This document shows, in pieces, positions 42,628 through 51,807 of a stretch of 64,000 nt of DNA. The number at the start of each line of letters is the position of its first letter. Within the stretch, counting starts at the first letter, position 1. The translations under genes and the position numbers were made by a program. The stretch covers positions 1-64,000 of the forward strand of contig CALVHO010000008.1 of NCBI GenBank assembly GCA_944328445.1. The letters are read 5' to 3'. Origin of the DNA: an uncultured Clostridia bacterium. Its GTDB lineage: Bacteria; Bacillota; Clostridia; Christensenellales; Borkfalkiaceae. A model generated the notes under the pieces. The model searched no databases. It saw only the letters and a list, made by a program, of their open reading frames with translations, and was not told the DNA's origin.

Positions 42628-43698
42628 ATGAAATACGGTTTTTTGACCAGCGGCGGAGACTGCGCCGGCCTGAACGCGGTGATGCGCGCCATCGCGCTGT
42701 ACCTGGATAACAACGTCAAGGGGGCGGAGTTTGTCGGCATTCCCGAAGGCTACGCGGGCCTGGCGCGCGGCGAGGCCGTGCCCATGCGCGCGGACGATTT
42801 TGCGGGCTTGCTCACCGTCGGCGGCACCATCCTCGGCACCCGCCGCACCCCGTACAAGACGATGACCGAGCCCGAGGCGGACGGCACCACCCGCTTTGAA
42901 AAGCTCATCGCCAACTACAAAAAACTGGGGCTGGATTGCCTGTTCACGCTGGGCGGGGCGGGCACCCACCGCACGGCGGCCATGCTCTGCGCCGAGGGCT
43001 GCAACGTCATCGGCCTGCCCAAGACCATCGACAACGACATTTTCGGCACCGACGTCACCTTCGGCTTTTACACGGCGGTGGACGTGGCGGCCGACGCCTT
43101 GCAGCGGGTGCGCACCACCTCCGAGAGCCACGGCCGCACCATGCTCGTGGAGATCATGGGCAACAAGGCGGGCTGGCTGACGCTGTATTCGGGCATCGCG
43201 GGCGGGGCGGACGCCATCCTCATCCCCGAGATCCCTTTCAACATCGACCGTCTCTGCGAGGCCGTCGCCGCGGACCGCCGCGCGGGCAAGCGCTGCTCCG
43301 TCATCGCCGTGGCCGAGGGTGCCGTGCTCGATTCCGAGGCGCCGTACCGCCGCAAGGACCGCGCCTTCGCCCGCGCCGAGCGCGGCGAGACCACCGTCAC
43401 CGCCCACCTTGCCGAAGTCATCGGCGAGCGCACGGGCACCGAAACGCGCGCCACCGTGCTCGGCTACATCCAGCGCGGCGGCAGCCCCAACGCCTACGAC
43501 CGCCTGCTCTGCACGCGGCTGGGCAGCTACGCGGGCCGCCTGGCCAAGGAAGGCCGCTTCGGCGTCACCGTCGCCGTTTCGCGCGGGGAGATCACCTTCA
43601 ACGCTTTGGCCGACATAGCGGGCAAGTACAAATTCGTCGACCCCGACGGCGAGGCCGTGCACGCGGCGGAGGGCATCGGTATCTGCCTCGGCCGCTGA
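42628..43698 (+). CDS. pfkA: 6-phosphofructokinase (mixed ATP/PPi-type clade)
   Basis: This 356-residue enzyme makes fructose 1,6-bisphosphate. TSGGDCAGLNAVMR, PKTIDNDIFGTDVTFGFYTA, the ESHGRTMLVEIMG segment and YIQRGGSP are all present. The phosphoryl-donor loop reads GGAGTHRTA (109-117): the usual Asp (E. coli D103) is Ala111, Gly104 is kept, and the position of Gly124 is Lys132. Lys there is typical of PPi-using enzymes and of the clade with G104/K124. The donor, ATP or PPi, is therefore open. SD GGAGGAAAG. Confidence 0.9.
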   Translation: MKYGFLTSGGDCAGLNAVMRAIALYLDNNVKGAEFVGIPEGYAGLARGEAVPMRADDFAGLLTVGGTILGTRRTPYKTMTEPEADGTTRFEKLIANYKKLGLDCLFTLGGAGTHRTAAMLCAEGCNVIGLPKTIDNDIFGTDVTFGFYTAVDVAADALQRVRTTSESHGRTMLVEIMGNKAGWLTLYSGIAGGADAILIPEIPFNIDRLCEAVAADRRAGKRCSVIAVAEGAVLDSEAPYRRKDRAFARAERGETTVTAHLAEVIGERTGTETRATVLGYIQRGGSPNAYDRLLCTRLGSYAGRLAKEGRFGVTVAVSRGEITFNALADIAGKYKFVDPDGEAVHAAEGIGICLGR

Positions 43699-43839
43699 AC
43701 GCCCGTTCGCGCTTTACGCCGTGAACGCGCCCCGCTTCACGCCCCGTGCCGCCCGCTTGCGGCGGGCCGCGGAGGGCTTTCTTAGTTTTGAAATTTCGCG
43801 CCCCGCGTGCCTTTTGCGCGGCGCAAGGAGTGTAAAACC

Positions 43840-45114
43840 ATGAAATTTTCCATCATCGACGTCAGTTCCAGCAGCATCTCGCTCCTGGTGGCCGAGATCG
43901 CCGGCGCGGAGGAGGAGACCGTCTTCCGCGACCGCGCCAGCCTCACGCTGATGCACTACCTCGACGGCCGCTGCCTCTCCCGCCGCGGCATCCAAAAGCT
44001 CACCGACGCCGTCTCGGTCATGAAAGAAAAATGCGTCAGCCTCGGCGCGGACGTGCTCTTCCTCATCTCCACGGCCGCCTTGCGCGCCATCGAAAACTTC
44101 GAGGAGGTGCACGCCGCCATCCTCGACGCGACGGGCGTGCCCGTCAACTTCATCGACGCGGAAACGGAGGCCTACTGCGGCTACGTGGCCAACCGCGGCT
44201 ACGGCAAGGGCGCCGTGCTCATGGACATCGGCGGCGCCAGCATCGAGGTGTGCGACCTGGGCAAAGAGGACGCCTCCGGCCGCCGCTGCCTCAACTTCGG
44301 CGTGCTCAACCTGCATGAAAAATTCGTGCGCAAGATCCAGCCCGACGCCGAGGAGGCCAAGGCCATCGCCAAGTATGTGGACCGCAAGTTCGATAAGGCG
44401 GGCCTGCCCGGCGAGGGGGTATACGGCAAAGTGGTGCTGGCGGGCGCCACCAACCTCGCCCTGTACAGCGTCTACGCCGAGTACGCGGGCGCCAAGGAAG
44501 AGGACGGCCGCACCATGCGCTACAAAAAGTTCAAAAAGCTGGTCAAGCACCTCGTCACGGGTTCGGGCCGCTCCCGCCTCATCCTCGACGCCGCGCCCGA
44601 AAAGCTGTATTCGGTGGGGATCGCCGCCATCGTGGCCAAGGCCTTCGCCAAGCGCCTGGGCGCCGAGACCATCGCCGTCAGCGAAAACGGCGTGAAGGAG
44701 GGCTACCTGCGCCTGGTCTGCGAGGGCAAGCTGCACGGCGCCTTTTACGACTTCAACAAAGACGAATGCTACGCCCTGGCCGAAACAGACCCCGCCGTCC
44801 GCACCGTGAAAGGGGAGGGCGCACAGCCCGCCACCAAGCGCCGCGGCCGCAAACCCGCCGCCAAGCCCGCGGAGGAGGGCGAGGCCGCCGCGAAAGAAAA
44901 AGCCGAGGCCCCCGCCACCAAGCGCCGCGGCCGCAAGCCCGCCGCCAAGCCCGCGGAAGAGGGCGAGGCCGCCGCGAAAGAAAAAGCCGAGGCCCCCGCC
45001 ACCAAGCGCCGCGGCCGCAAACCCGCCGCCAAACCCGCGGAGGAGGATAAGGCCGCCGCGAAAGAAGAAGCCAAGCCCGCCGCGGGCGAAGACGCCGCCA
45101 AGGGCGAGGAGTGA
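43840..45114 (+). CDS. ppx: Ppx/GppA-family exopolyphosphatase with AT-hook tail
   Basis: This 424-residue protein has an N-terminal Ppx/GppA ASKHA domain of about 325 residues: FSIIDVSSSSISLLVAEI, STAALRAIENFEEVH, DAETEAYCGYVAN and the phosphate-loop DIGGASIEV. The C-terminus (331-414) is three copies of a 28-residue repeat, each with KRRGRKPAAKPAEE, an AT-hook-like core. This should hydrolyse polyphosphate; the tail could bind DNA. The ATG at 43840 follows AAGGAG. It lies directly before ppk, so synthesis and breakdown genes are paired. Confidence 0.85.
   Translation: MKFSIIDVSSSSISLLVAEIAGAEEETVFRDRASLTLMHYLDGRCLSRRGIQKLTDAVSVMKEKCVSLGADVLFLISTAALRAIENFEEVHAAILDATGVPVNFIDAETEAYCGYVANRGYGKGAVLMDIGGASIEVCDLGKEDASGRRCLNFGVLNLHEKFVRKIQPDAEEAKAIAKYVDRKFDKAGLPGEGVYGKVVLAGATNLALYSVYAEYAGAKEEDGRTMRYKKFKKLVKHLVTGSGRSRLILDAAPEKLYSVGIAAIVAKAFAKRLGAETIAVSENGVKEGYLRLVCEGKLHGAFYDFNKDECYALAETDPAVRTVKGEGAQPATKRRGRKPAAKPAEEGEAAAKEKAEAPATKRRGRKPAAKPAEEGEAAAKEKAEAPATKRRGRKPAAKPAEEDKAAAKEEAKPAAGEDAAKGEE
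44830..45081 (+). repeat. 84-bp tandem repeat encoding AT-hook units
   Basis: Units start at 44830, 44914 and 44998, nearly identical at DNA level, which points to recent expansion. The third unit drifts after GCGGAGGAGGATAAG. Confidence 0.9.
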
Positions 45115-45120
45115 TCGCAC

Positions 45121-47202
45121 GTGAAGAACGAAAAAGAGCAAAACGCCCTCGAAAAGGCGCGCCGCCGTTTCCGCCGCGGCATCTACATGAACCGCGAGTA
45201 TTCGTGGCTGCAATTCAACAAGCGCGTGCTCGACCAGGCCAACGACGGCACCAACCCGCTCTTGGAGAAGTGCAAGTTCCTCTCCATCTTCGGCTCCAAC
45301 CTCGACGAGTTTTTCATGGTGCGGGTGGGCAGCCTCTACAACGAGAGCCTGACCGACCCTTCCGCTTCCGACAACAAGACGGGCCTGACCGCCGCCAAGC
45401 AGCTGGCGGGCATCATGGCCGTGACGCGGCGGCTGTACGCTTTGCGCGACGCGACCTACGTCTCCCTCAAAAAGCAGCTGTCCAAGGCGGGCGTGCGCCT
45501 GCTCTCGGCCGATGAACTCACCCCCCGCCAGCGCGAGACGTGCAAGGCCGTGTTCCTGAGCCGCGTCCTGCCCCTGCTGACCATGATGGTGCTCGACGCC
45601 AAGCACCCCATGATGCTGTTTGAAAACCTCAAACGCTACATGCTCTACGACCTGGAACGGGACGGGCGGCGGATGCTGGGCGTGATGTGCGCCAGCCCCG
45701 CGGCCGACCGCGTCTACCTCGTCGGCGAGGGCAAAAAGGCCAAGGTCATCCTGCTGGAAGAGCTGCTCAAAGCCTTCGGGCCGCTGGCTTTTTCGGGCTA
45801 CGCCGTCAAGGGGCGGCTGGCCGTCCGCGTGACGCGCAACGCCGACCTCGACACCCGCGTGGACGACAACGACGTCGAGCGCGACTTCTCCGAATTCATG
45901 AAAAAGAAGATCGAGACGCGCGCCCGCCTCGGGGTGGTGCGGCTGGAAGCGGACGACATGTCTTCCCCCCTGTTCGACGCCGTGCTCAGACTTTTGAAAG
46001 TCGACCCCGCCTTCTGCTTTGAAGAGAGGCATTGTTTCGACTACAAATTTCTCTTTTCCATCGGCAATTTCCTGCCCGTAGAGCAGGCGGACGCGCTGCG
46101 TTACCCGCCCTTCAAGGGGCGGCCGCTGCCCGCGCTGTCCGAAGCCGCGTCGCCCGTCGACTACGCCCTGCACAACAACATATTCCTTTCCTACCCGTAC
46201 GACAGCATGAACCCGCTCGTCGACCTGTTGGAGGCCTGCGCCAAGGATAAGCGCGTGCTCTCGGTCAGCATCACCATCTACCGCCTCGCCAGCCATTCGC
46301 GCATCGTCGACGCGCTCTGCCGCGCCTGCGAGAACGGCAAGCAGGTCACCGTGGTCATCGAGCTGTGCGCCCGCTTCGACGAGGAGAGCAACCTGCACTA
46401 CGCGGGCAAGTTGCAGGAGGCGGGCTGCACCATCATCTACGGCATGGAAAACTACAAGGTCCATTCCAAGATCATCTCCGTCGTGCTCAAAGAGGGGGAG
46501 GAGCTCTCCTACATCACCCACCTCGGCACGGGCAACTACAACGAGTCCACGGCCAAACAGTACACCGACCTCAACATCATCACCGCCGACCGTGCCATCG
46601 GCGAGGACGCCGTCGCCTTTTTCCGCAACATCGCCATCTGCAACGTCGATTTTGAATACAAGCGGCTGCTCGTCGCGCCCGAAACGCTCAAACCGGGCAT
46701 CATCCGCTGCATCGACCGCGAGATCGAGAAGGCCAAAGCGGGCAAGGAGGGCAGGATCGTCGCCAAGATGAACAGCCTGACCGACAAGGCCATCATCGAC
46801 AAGTTCGTCGAGGCCAGCCGCGCGGGCGTGCGCATCGACCTCATCGTGCGCGGCATCTGTTGCATGGTCCCCGGCGTCACGGGCGAAACGGAGAACATCC
46901 GCGTCGTCTCCATCGTCGGGCGCTTCCTCGAACATTCCCGCGTGTACTGCTTCGGCGGCGAGGAGGACAGGATCATGTACATCTCCTCGGCCGATTTGAT
47001 GACCCGCAACACAGACAAGCGCGTCGAGATCGCCGCGCCCGTGCTCGACAAGGCCATCGAAAAACAGATCTTCGCCATCTTGCAGACCATGCTTGCCGAC
47101 AACGTCAAGGCGCGCGAACTCTATCCCGACGGCGTGTACCGCCCCGTCGAGGCGGTGGGGCAGGAGTCCCTCAACGCGCAGGAGGCCTTTTTGCGCGGCT
47201 GA
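45121..47202 (+). CDS. ppk: Polyphosphate kinase
   Basis: This 693-residue protein is Ppk1, which polymerises ATP gamma-phosphate into polyphosphate. N-terminal NREYSWLQFNKRVLDQA and FGSNLDEFFMVRVG, ATP-binding YPYDSMNPLVDLLEAC, the first catalytic His region YKVHSKI, LGTGNYNESTAKQYTD and the second catalytic half RGICCMVPGVTGETENI are intact. It begins with GTG at 45121, supported by GAGGAG 9 nt upstream inside the ppx end. The length is normal. Confidence 0.96.
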   Translation: MKNEKEQNALEKARRRFRRGIYMNREYSWLQFNKRVLDQANDGTNPLLEKCKFLSIFGSNLDEFFMVRVGSLYNESLTDPSASDNKTGLTAAKQLAGIMAVTRRLYALRDATYVSLKKQLSKAGVRLLSADELTPRQRETCKAVFLSRVLPLLTMMVLDAKHPMMLFENLKRYMLYDLERDGRRMLGVMCASPAADRVYLVGEGKKAKVILLEELLKAFGPLAFSGYAVKGRLAVRVTRNADLDTRVDDNDVERDFSEFMKKKIETRARLGVVRLEADDMSSPLFDAVLRLLKVDPAFCFEERHCFDYKFLFSIGNFLPVEQADALRYPPFKGRPLPALSEAASPVDYALHNNIFLSYPYDSMNPLVDLLEACAKDKRVLSVSITIYRLASHSRIVDALCRACENGKQVTVVIELCARFDEESNLHYAGKLQEAGCTIIYGMENYKVHSKIISVVLKEGEELSYITHLGTGNYNESTAKQYTDLNIITADRAIGEDAVAFFRNIAICNVDFEYKRLLVAPETLKPGIIRCIDREIEKAKAGKEGRIVAKMNSLTDKAIIDKFVEASRAGVRIDLIVRGICCMVPGVTGETENIRVVSIVGRFLEHSRVYCFGGEEDRIMYISSADLMTRNTDKRVEIAAPVLDKAIEKQIFAILQTMLADNVKARELYPDGVYRPVEAVGQESLNAQEAFLRG

Positions 47203-47260
47203 GCCCGCGGCGCGCGTTCGCCCGTGTCCGCGCGGCCTCCGCGTGTGCATGGCCCGTGTG

Positions 47261-47310
47261 CCCGCGTCCGCCCGTTCATGCCCCGCCCGCGTCCGCCCGT
47301 TCATGCCCCG
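47261..47310. repeat. 25-bp perfect tandem repeat
   Basis: Two identical copies, 47261-47285 and 47286-47310, with the core CGTCCGCCCGTTCATGCC. Similar wording appears at 48-140 and near 59745. Confidence 0.85.
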
Positions 47311-47373
47311 CCCGCGGCGCCCGGGCCGCGCGGGTGCAAAAGCGTGTTTTTTGCGGGAATTTGCGGCGCGGCC

Positions 47374-47402
47374 TTGACAAATTTTGGCTGCGGTTATATA
47401 AT
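47374..47402 (+). promoter_or_regulatory. Promoter of small membrane protein
   Basis: TTGACA (47374-47379), 17-nt spacer, TATAAT (47397-47402). Confidence 0.88.
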
Positions 47403-47448
47403 AGAAGCAGAATTCGACGGCGGGCAACCGCCGCACAGGAGGTAAACA

Positions 47449-47676
47449 ATGGCGAAATTCGGCAAGGGCTATCTCAACATCGGCCTTCCCTGGATCCTCA
47501 ACCTGATCCTGGCGATCTTCCCCGTCACGAGCTGGATCCTCGGCGGTATCACCCGTATCTTGCGCGGGCACTGGATCGTGGGCCTGTTGCAGCTGCTGCT
47601 CATCGGCGAAGTGATCCTCTGGATTGTCGACATCGTCACGGTGGCGCTGTCGGGCGACCTGCGTTTCTTTGCATAA
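47449..47676 (+). CDS. Small two-helix membrane protein
   Basis: This 75-residue protein has two hydrophobic helices (WILNLILAIFPVTSWILGGI and LLQLLLIGEVILWIVDIVTV) joined by a short basic loop (TRILRGHW). SD CAGGAGGT is strong and the promoter is near-perfect, so it is well expressed. I do not recognise the family; the design resembles small Firmicutes membrane proteins of unknown role. Confidence 0.75.
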   Translation: MAKFGKGYLNIGLPWILNLILAIFPVTSWILGGITRILRGHWIVGLLQLLLIGEVILWIVDIVTVALSGDLRFFA

Positions 47677-47700
47677 AGGCGCGCAGGCGGCCGCAAACGG

Positions 47701-47730
47701 TTGACAAAGCGGTGCTCTGTCGGCTATAAT
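47701..47730 (+). promoter_or_regulatory. glnN promoter
   Basis: TTGACA (47701-47706), 18-nt spacer, TATAAT (47725-47730). Leader of about 108 nt. Confidence 0.85.
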
Positions 47731-47746
47731 ATCACAAAAGCGGCTA

Positions 47747-47816
47747 GGCGCCGCGGCAGAGGTTTCCCCGCGCGGGGGCTTTGGGCCGCGGCGCCTTTGC
47801 ATAAGGGCGCCGCGGC
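47747..47816 (+). promoter_or_regulatory. glnN leader with alternative hairpins
   Basis: GGCGCCGCGGC occurs at 47747-47757 and again at 47806-47816. Its complement GCCGCGGCGCC lies between them at 47785-47795 and can pair with either copy, but not both. A CCCCGCGCGGGG hairpin nests in the first form. The second form lies close to the SD region (GCAGAGG, 47829-47835). Confidence 0.55.
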
Positions 47817-47843
47817 AAAAACAAAAGAGCAGAGGTCAGACGT

Positions 47844-49925
47844 ATGAAAGTTCCCGAACTGTTCGGCGAGATGGTGTTCAACTTGCAGGCCATGCAGGAG
47901 CGCCTCCCGCGCGACGTGTTCAAATCTTTGAAAAAGACCATCGACGAGGGCAAACCGCTGGACGGCAGCATCGCGGGAGACGTGGCCCACGCCATGAAGG
48001 AGTGGGCGGTGGAAAAGGGCGCCACCCATTACACCCATTGGTTCCAGCCCATGACGGGCGTCACCGCCGAAAAGCACGACAGCTTCATTTCCCCGACCCG
48101 CGAGGGCCGCGTGATCATGGAATTTTCGGGCAAGGAGCTGGTGGTGGGGGAGCCGGACGCTTCCTCCTTCCCCTCGGGCGGCATCCGCGCCACCTTCGAG
48201 GCGCGCGGCTACACGGCCTGGGATCCCACCTCCTTCGCCTTCATCAAGGACGGCACCCTCTGCATCCCCACCGCCTTTTATTCCTATTCGGGCGAGGTGC
48301 TCGATAAAAAGGCGCCGCTCTTAAAGAGCATGGACGTCCTGAACAAGCAGGCGCTGCGCATCCTGCGCCTGTTCGGCAACACCGCGGCCAAGCGCGTCTT
48401 CCCCACGGTGGGGGCCGAGCAGGAGTATTTCCTCATCGACCGCAAGATGTACGAGGCGCGCAAGGACCTCGTCTTTTCGGGCCGCACCCTCTTCGGCGCC
48501 AGGCCGCCCAAGGGGCAGGAGATGGAGGACCATTACTTCGGCCCCATCAAGACCCGCGTCTCCGCCTTCATGAAGGAGCTCGACGAGGAGCTGTGGCGGC
48601 TCGGCGTCGTCGCCAAGACCGAGCACAACGAAGTCGCGCCCGCCCAGCACGAGCTGGCGCCCGTGTACGCCATCACCAACGTCGCGTCCGACCAGAACCA
48701 GCTGATGATGGAGACCATGAAAAAGGTGGCCTCCCGCCACGGGCTGTACTGCCTGCTGCACGAAAAGCCCTTCGAGGGCATCAACGGTTCGGGCAAGCAC
48801 AACAACTGGTCCATGAGCACGGATACGGGGCTCAACCTGCTCGACCCCGGTTCCACCCCCGCCGAAAACGGCCAGTTCATGCTCTTCCTCGTGGCCGTCA
48901 TCAAGGCGGTGGACGAGCACCAGGACCTTCTGCGCCTCTCCGTCGCCAGCGCGGGCAACGACCACCGCCTCGGCGCCAACGAGGCCCCGCCCTCCATCGT
49001 ATCGGTGTACGTGGGGGAGGAGCTCGCCGAGGTGCTCGACGCGCTCGAACACGACGTCAAGTACAAGGGCAAGGGCAAAAAAGTCATGAAGCTGGGCGTC
49101 GACACGCTGCCCGAGCTCCCCGCCGACACCACCGACCGCAACCGCACCTCTCCTTTCGCCTTCACGGGCAACAAGTTCGAGTTCCGCATGCTCGGCTCCA
49201 CCTTCTCCATCGCGGGGCCCAACATCATCGTCAACACCATCGTCGCCGACACGCTGCGTGAATTTGCCGACGAGCTCGAAGGGGCGAAGGATTTCAACGC
49301 CGCCCTGCACGACCTCGTCGTGCGCACCATCCGCGCGCACAGGCGCATCCTCTTCAACGGCAACAACTATTCCGAGGAATGGAGGAAGGAAGCCGCCCGC
49401 CGCGGGCTTTTGGACCTTGCCAACAGCGCCGAGGCGCTGCCGCACTTTGCCGACAAAAAGAACATCGACCTGTTCGAGCGCAACGGCGTGTTCACGGCGC
49501 GCGAAGTCACGTCCCGCACCGAGATCATGCTCGAAAATTACTGCAAAGTGCTCACCATCGAGGCGCTGACCATGATCGAGATGGGCAAAAAGGACATCTA
49601 TCCCGCCGTCAACGCCTACATCACCGACCTGTGCACGGCCGCCTTCCAAAAGGAGCATTTCGGCGCTTCCGCCGCCTGCGACAAGGAGACGATCGCCAAA
49701 CTGTCGGCCGCCAACGAGGGGATGTACCGCAAGATCGGCGACATCGAAAAGCTGCTCGCCGAGGCAAAGGGGCACGAAAGACCCGCCGACTGCGCCGCGT
49801 TCTTTGCGGAAAAGGTCATCCCCGCCATGCAGGAGATGCGCGCCTTTGCCGACGAGATGGAAGTGAACACCGCCAAATCGCGCTGGCCCTTCCCGACCTA
49901 CGGGGACATCCTGTTCAGCGTGTGA
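47844..49925 (+). CDS. glnN: Glutamine synthetase type III
   Basis: This 693-residue enzyme of the GSIII class makes glutamine from glutamate, ammonia and ATP. The length and opening [21 protein letters not shown] fit GSIII, not the 450-residue [47 protein letters not shown] and the C-terminal [24 protein letters not shown] are class features. The ATG at 47844 follows GCAGAGG. Nitrogen control may act through the leader. Confidence 0.96.
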   Translation: MKVPELFGEMVFNLQAMQERLPRDVFKSLKKTIDEGKPLDGSIAGDVAHAMKEWAVEKGATHYTHWFQPMTGVTAEKHDSFISPTREGRVIMEFSGKELVVGEPDASSFPSGGIRATFEARGYTAWDPTSFAFIKDGTLCIPTAFYSYSGEVLDKKAPLLKSMDVLNKQALRILRLFGNTAAKRVFPTVGAEQEYFLIDRKMYEARKDLVFSGRTLFGARPPKGQEMEDHYFGPIKTRVSAFMKELDEELWRLGVVAKTEHNEVAPAQHELAPVYAITNVASDQNQLMMETMKKVASRHGLYCLLHEKPFEGINGSGKHNNWSMSTDTGLNLLDPGSTPAENGQFMLFLVAVIKAVDEHQDLLRLSVASAGNDHRLGANEAPPSIVSVYVGEELAEVLDALEHDVKYKGKGKKVMKLGVDTLPELPADTTDRNRTSPFAFTGNKFEFRMLGSTFSIAGPNIIVNTIVADTLREFADELEGAKDFNAALHDLVVRTIRAHRRILFNGNNYSEEWRKEAARRGLLDLANSAEALPHFADKKNIDLFERNGVFTAREVTSRTEIMLENYCKVLTIEALTMIEMGKKDIYPAVNAYITDLCTAAFQKEHFGASAACDKETIAKLSAANEGMYRKIGDIEKLLAEAKGHERPADCAAFFAEKVIPAMQEMRAFADEMEVNTAKSRWPFPTYGDILFSV

Positions 49926-49930
49926 AAAGA

Positions 49931-49973
49931 GCAAAAAGAGAGCGCCGTGCAGACGTCTGCACGGCGCTTTTGC
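49931..49973. terminator. Bidirectional terminator
   Basis: A perfect 28-bp palindrome (49941-49968) flanked by GCAAAAAGAG and TTTTGC, between convergent glnN and the LRR gene. Confidence 0.85.
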
Positions 49974-49990
49974 GTCCCGGGGGGCGCATG

Positions 49991-51088
49991 TCATTTTTCT
50001 TTTTTCTTTTTCTTGTATTTGGCGCCGCAGCGGCTGCACTTGCCGAGGGAGACCGATCCGTTGCAGAAGATGCATTGCGTCGGCTTTTTCTTGTGGTACA
50101 TGGTCTTGGGATAAAAGACCTTTTCCACGCCGCGGAAGCCGTAGAGGGGCTCGTAGCGGCGCAGGGGCCCGCGCGGCCCGCTCAGGCGCATGGCGCCGTC
50201 GGGGAAGACCATGTAGCCGTGCACGGGCTTGCCGCCCACCGAGAGGGTGGCGCCGTATTCGAGCAGGTAGCAGCGCGCGGCGGGGTCGGGCACGATGCCG
50301 CCGTCGGCCGCGCCCGAAAAGAGCACCATGTCGCACCACTGTGCGGGCGTGCCCAAAAAGGCCACCGTTTTGAGGGCGCTGCAATCGCAGAAGGCGCGGT
50401 CCCCCAGCGCCCGCACCCTGCGGCCGAGGATGGCCTCTTCGAGGGAATCGCAGCCTTCAAACATGGCGCAGGGCACGCTCTCCCATTCGTCGGGGATGTA
50501 CACCCGTTTGAGGGAGCGGCAGCCGCGGAAGGCGGCGCGCCCCGCGTAGTCCATGCGCCGCGCGGGCAAGAGCACCGCCAACAGCAGCGAGCAGCCCGCA
50601 AAGGCCGCGTCGCCGAGGTAGTTCACGCTCGCGGGCAGCTCGGCGGAGCGCAGCGCCGCACAGTTTTGGAAGGCGCGCTCGCTCACCGTTTGCAGCCCGT
50701 CGGGGAAGAATACCTCTTTGAGCCCCGTGCAGTTTTGGAAGGCGCCGCTGCCGATGCGCAGCAGGCCCTGCGGCAGCGTCACGCTGCGCAGGAAGCGGAA
50801 ATCGCGGAAGGCCCCGTCTTCGATCTCGAACACCCCGTCGGGCACGGCCACGTCCACGGCTTCGCCCCGGTATTTTTTCAGCGTGCCGCCCTCGATGAGA
50901 AATTCCTTTTCCCCGCCGATGATGTTGACGACGTCCGCATGGATCTCCTGCTTTGTTACGTTCGTCTGCGGCCTTTCGCTTTGAACGGTGAACACGGAAT
51001 GGCAGTAGGGGCATACCATCGTGCCCGCGCGCTCGCCCGGTTGCAGCGTGGCGCCGCAGCTTTTGCACTTCGTATCGGCCAATGCCAT
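49991..51088 (-). CDS. BspA-type leucine-rich-repeat protein with two zinc ribbons
   Basis: This 365-residue protein starts with a zinc ribbon (CKSCGATLQ...CPYCHSVF), then has about eight LRR_5/BspA-like repeats (IGSGAFQNCTGLKEVFFPDGL, VSERAFQNCAALRSAELP) and ends with a second ribbon (CIFCNGSVSLGKCSRCG) and a Lys-rich tail. Most BspA-like proteins are surface-exposed, but no signal peptide or anchor is visible here, so it is probably cytosolic. The ATG at 51088 follows GGAGGAGG. Partner unknown. Confidence 0.8.
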   Translation of the reverse strand: MALADTKCKSCGATLQPGERAGTMVCPYCHSVFTVQSERPQTNVTKQEIHADVVNIIGGEKEFLIEGGTLKKYRGEAVDVAVPDGVFEIEDGAFRDFRFLRSVTLPQGLLRIGSGAFQNCTGLKEVFFPDGLQTVSERAFQNCAALRSAELPASVNYLGDAAFAGCSLLLAVLLPARRMDYAGRAAFRGCRSLKRVYIPDEWESVPCAMFEGCDSLEEAILGRRVRALGDRAFCDCSALKTVAFLGTPAQWCDMVLFSGAADGGIVPDPAARCYLLEYGATLSVGGKPVHGYMVFPDGAMRLSGPRGPLRRYEPLYGFRGVEKVFYPKTMYHKKKPTQCIFCNGSVSLGKCSRCGAKYKKKKKEK

Positions 51089-51227
51089 GGCTTCCTCCTC
51101 CGTCCGCCCGCGCGGCGGCCGCCTTTTCCTGCCGCCGCGGGCCTGCCCGCGGGCGTTTGCGCACGCGCGCGGCGGCCCCGCTTGCCCGCGGCCCCGCCCG
51201 CTCGGCTTTTTTTGTGTTCCGTAAAGC

Positions 51228-51256
51228 AGTATAGCATATTTTTTCACAAAAGGCAA
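51228..51256 (-). promoter_or_regulatory. LRR gene promoter
   Basis: On the minus strand TTGCCT (complement 51251-51256), 17-nt spacer, TATACT (complement 51228-51233). Confidence 0.75.
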
Positions 51257-51326
51257 GCGCGGGAGGCGCGCGCCGTGCCCCGCCGCTTCGTTCCGCCAAA
51301 AAAAGTGAAAAAGCGCGGGCATTTGC

Positions 51327-51355
51327 TTGCCATCGCCCCGCGCGCGTGGTACAAT
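51327..51355 (+). promoter_or_regulatory. Promoter of membrane protein 51389
   Basis: TTGCCA (51327-51332), 17-nt spacer, TACAAT (51350-51355). Confidence 0.75.
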
Positions 51356-51388
51356 ACAGTTGACTTTTGAAAAAAGGAGATGTTTGGA

Positions 51389-51688
51389 ATGGCAAACAGA
51401 CAGAGGACGGAGGGCCAGGCCCGCAGAGACTTTATCAACCTTTGCTGCTACATCGCCCTCGGGCTGGCGGCTCTGCTTATCTTTATCAACAACGTACTGC
51501 CGCTGATCGGCTTGGAGATCACGGGGAAATTGCCCTCGATCCTGAACCTGATCAAGGACATCGCGCTCCTGCTGGGCATCGCGTTCGGCGGCTGGCGCTT
51601 CGCGCATGCGCACGGCAAGGTCTGGATCATCATCTACTGGATCGCCATCGTGCTGTATGTCGCGAGCGCGATCTGCGGTCTCTTCTGA
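51389..51688 (+). CDS. Small membrane protein, three helices
   Basis: This 99-residue protein has a charged N-terminus (NRQRTEGQARRD) followed by three hydrophobic segments (CCYIALGLAALLIFINNVL, IALLLGIAFGGW and IIIYWIAIVLYVASAICGLF). I do not recognise the family. The ATG at 51389 fits AAGGAG (51374-51379) better than the ATG at 51380, which the SD would touch. It forms a single-gene unit with a promoter and terminator. Confidence 0.75.
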   Translation: MANRQRTEGQARRDFINLCCYIALGLAALLIFINNVLPLIGLEITGKLPSILNLIKDIALLLGIAFGGWRFAHAHGKVWIIIYWIAIVLYVASAICGLF

Positions 51689-51701
51689 GACGGAACAAAG
51701 C

Positions 51702-51738
51702 AAAAAAACGGTCTGCCCGCGGGCGGCCGTTTTTTTTT
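51702..51738 (+). terminator. Terminator
   Basis: AAAAAAACGG/CCGTTTTTTT stem (51702-51711 with 51727-51736) with an inner GCCCGCGGGC and a T run; A-rich upstream arm. Confidence 0.85.
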
Positions 51739-51749
51739 GCGCCGTTTTC

Positions 51750-51778
51750 TTTACATTTGCGGCGCGTTTTAGTATAAT
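51750..51778 (+). promoter_or_regulatory. der promoter
   Basis: TTTACA (51750-51755), 17-nt spacer, TATAAT (51773-51778). Confidence 0.75.
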
Positions 51779-51807
51779 AAAGGTGAAATTTTCTTTGGGA
51801 GCCGAAC

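Noticed and set aside
43714-47802. Minus-strand open frame of 1362 codons opposite ppx-ppk
   Set aside because: Composition-driven shadow of two well-supported plus-strand genes; the residues are a mirror of GC-rich codons and no start signal exists.
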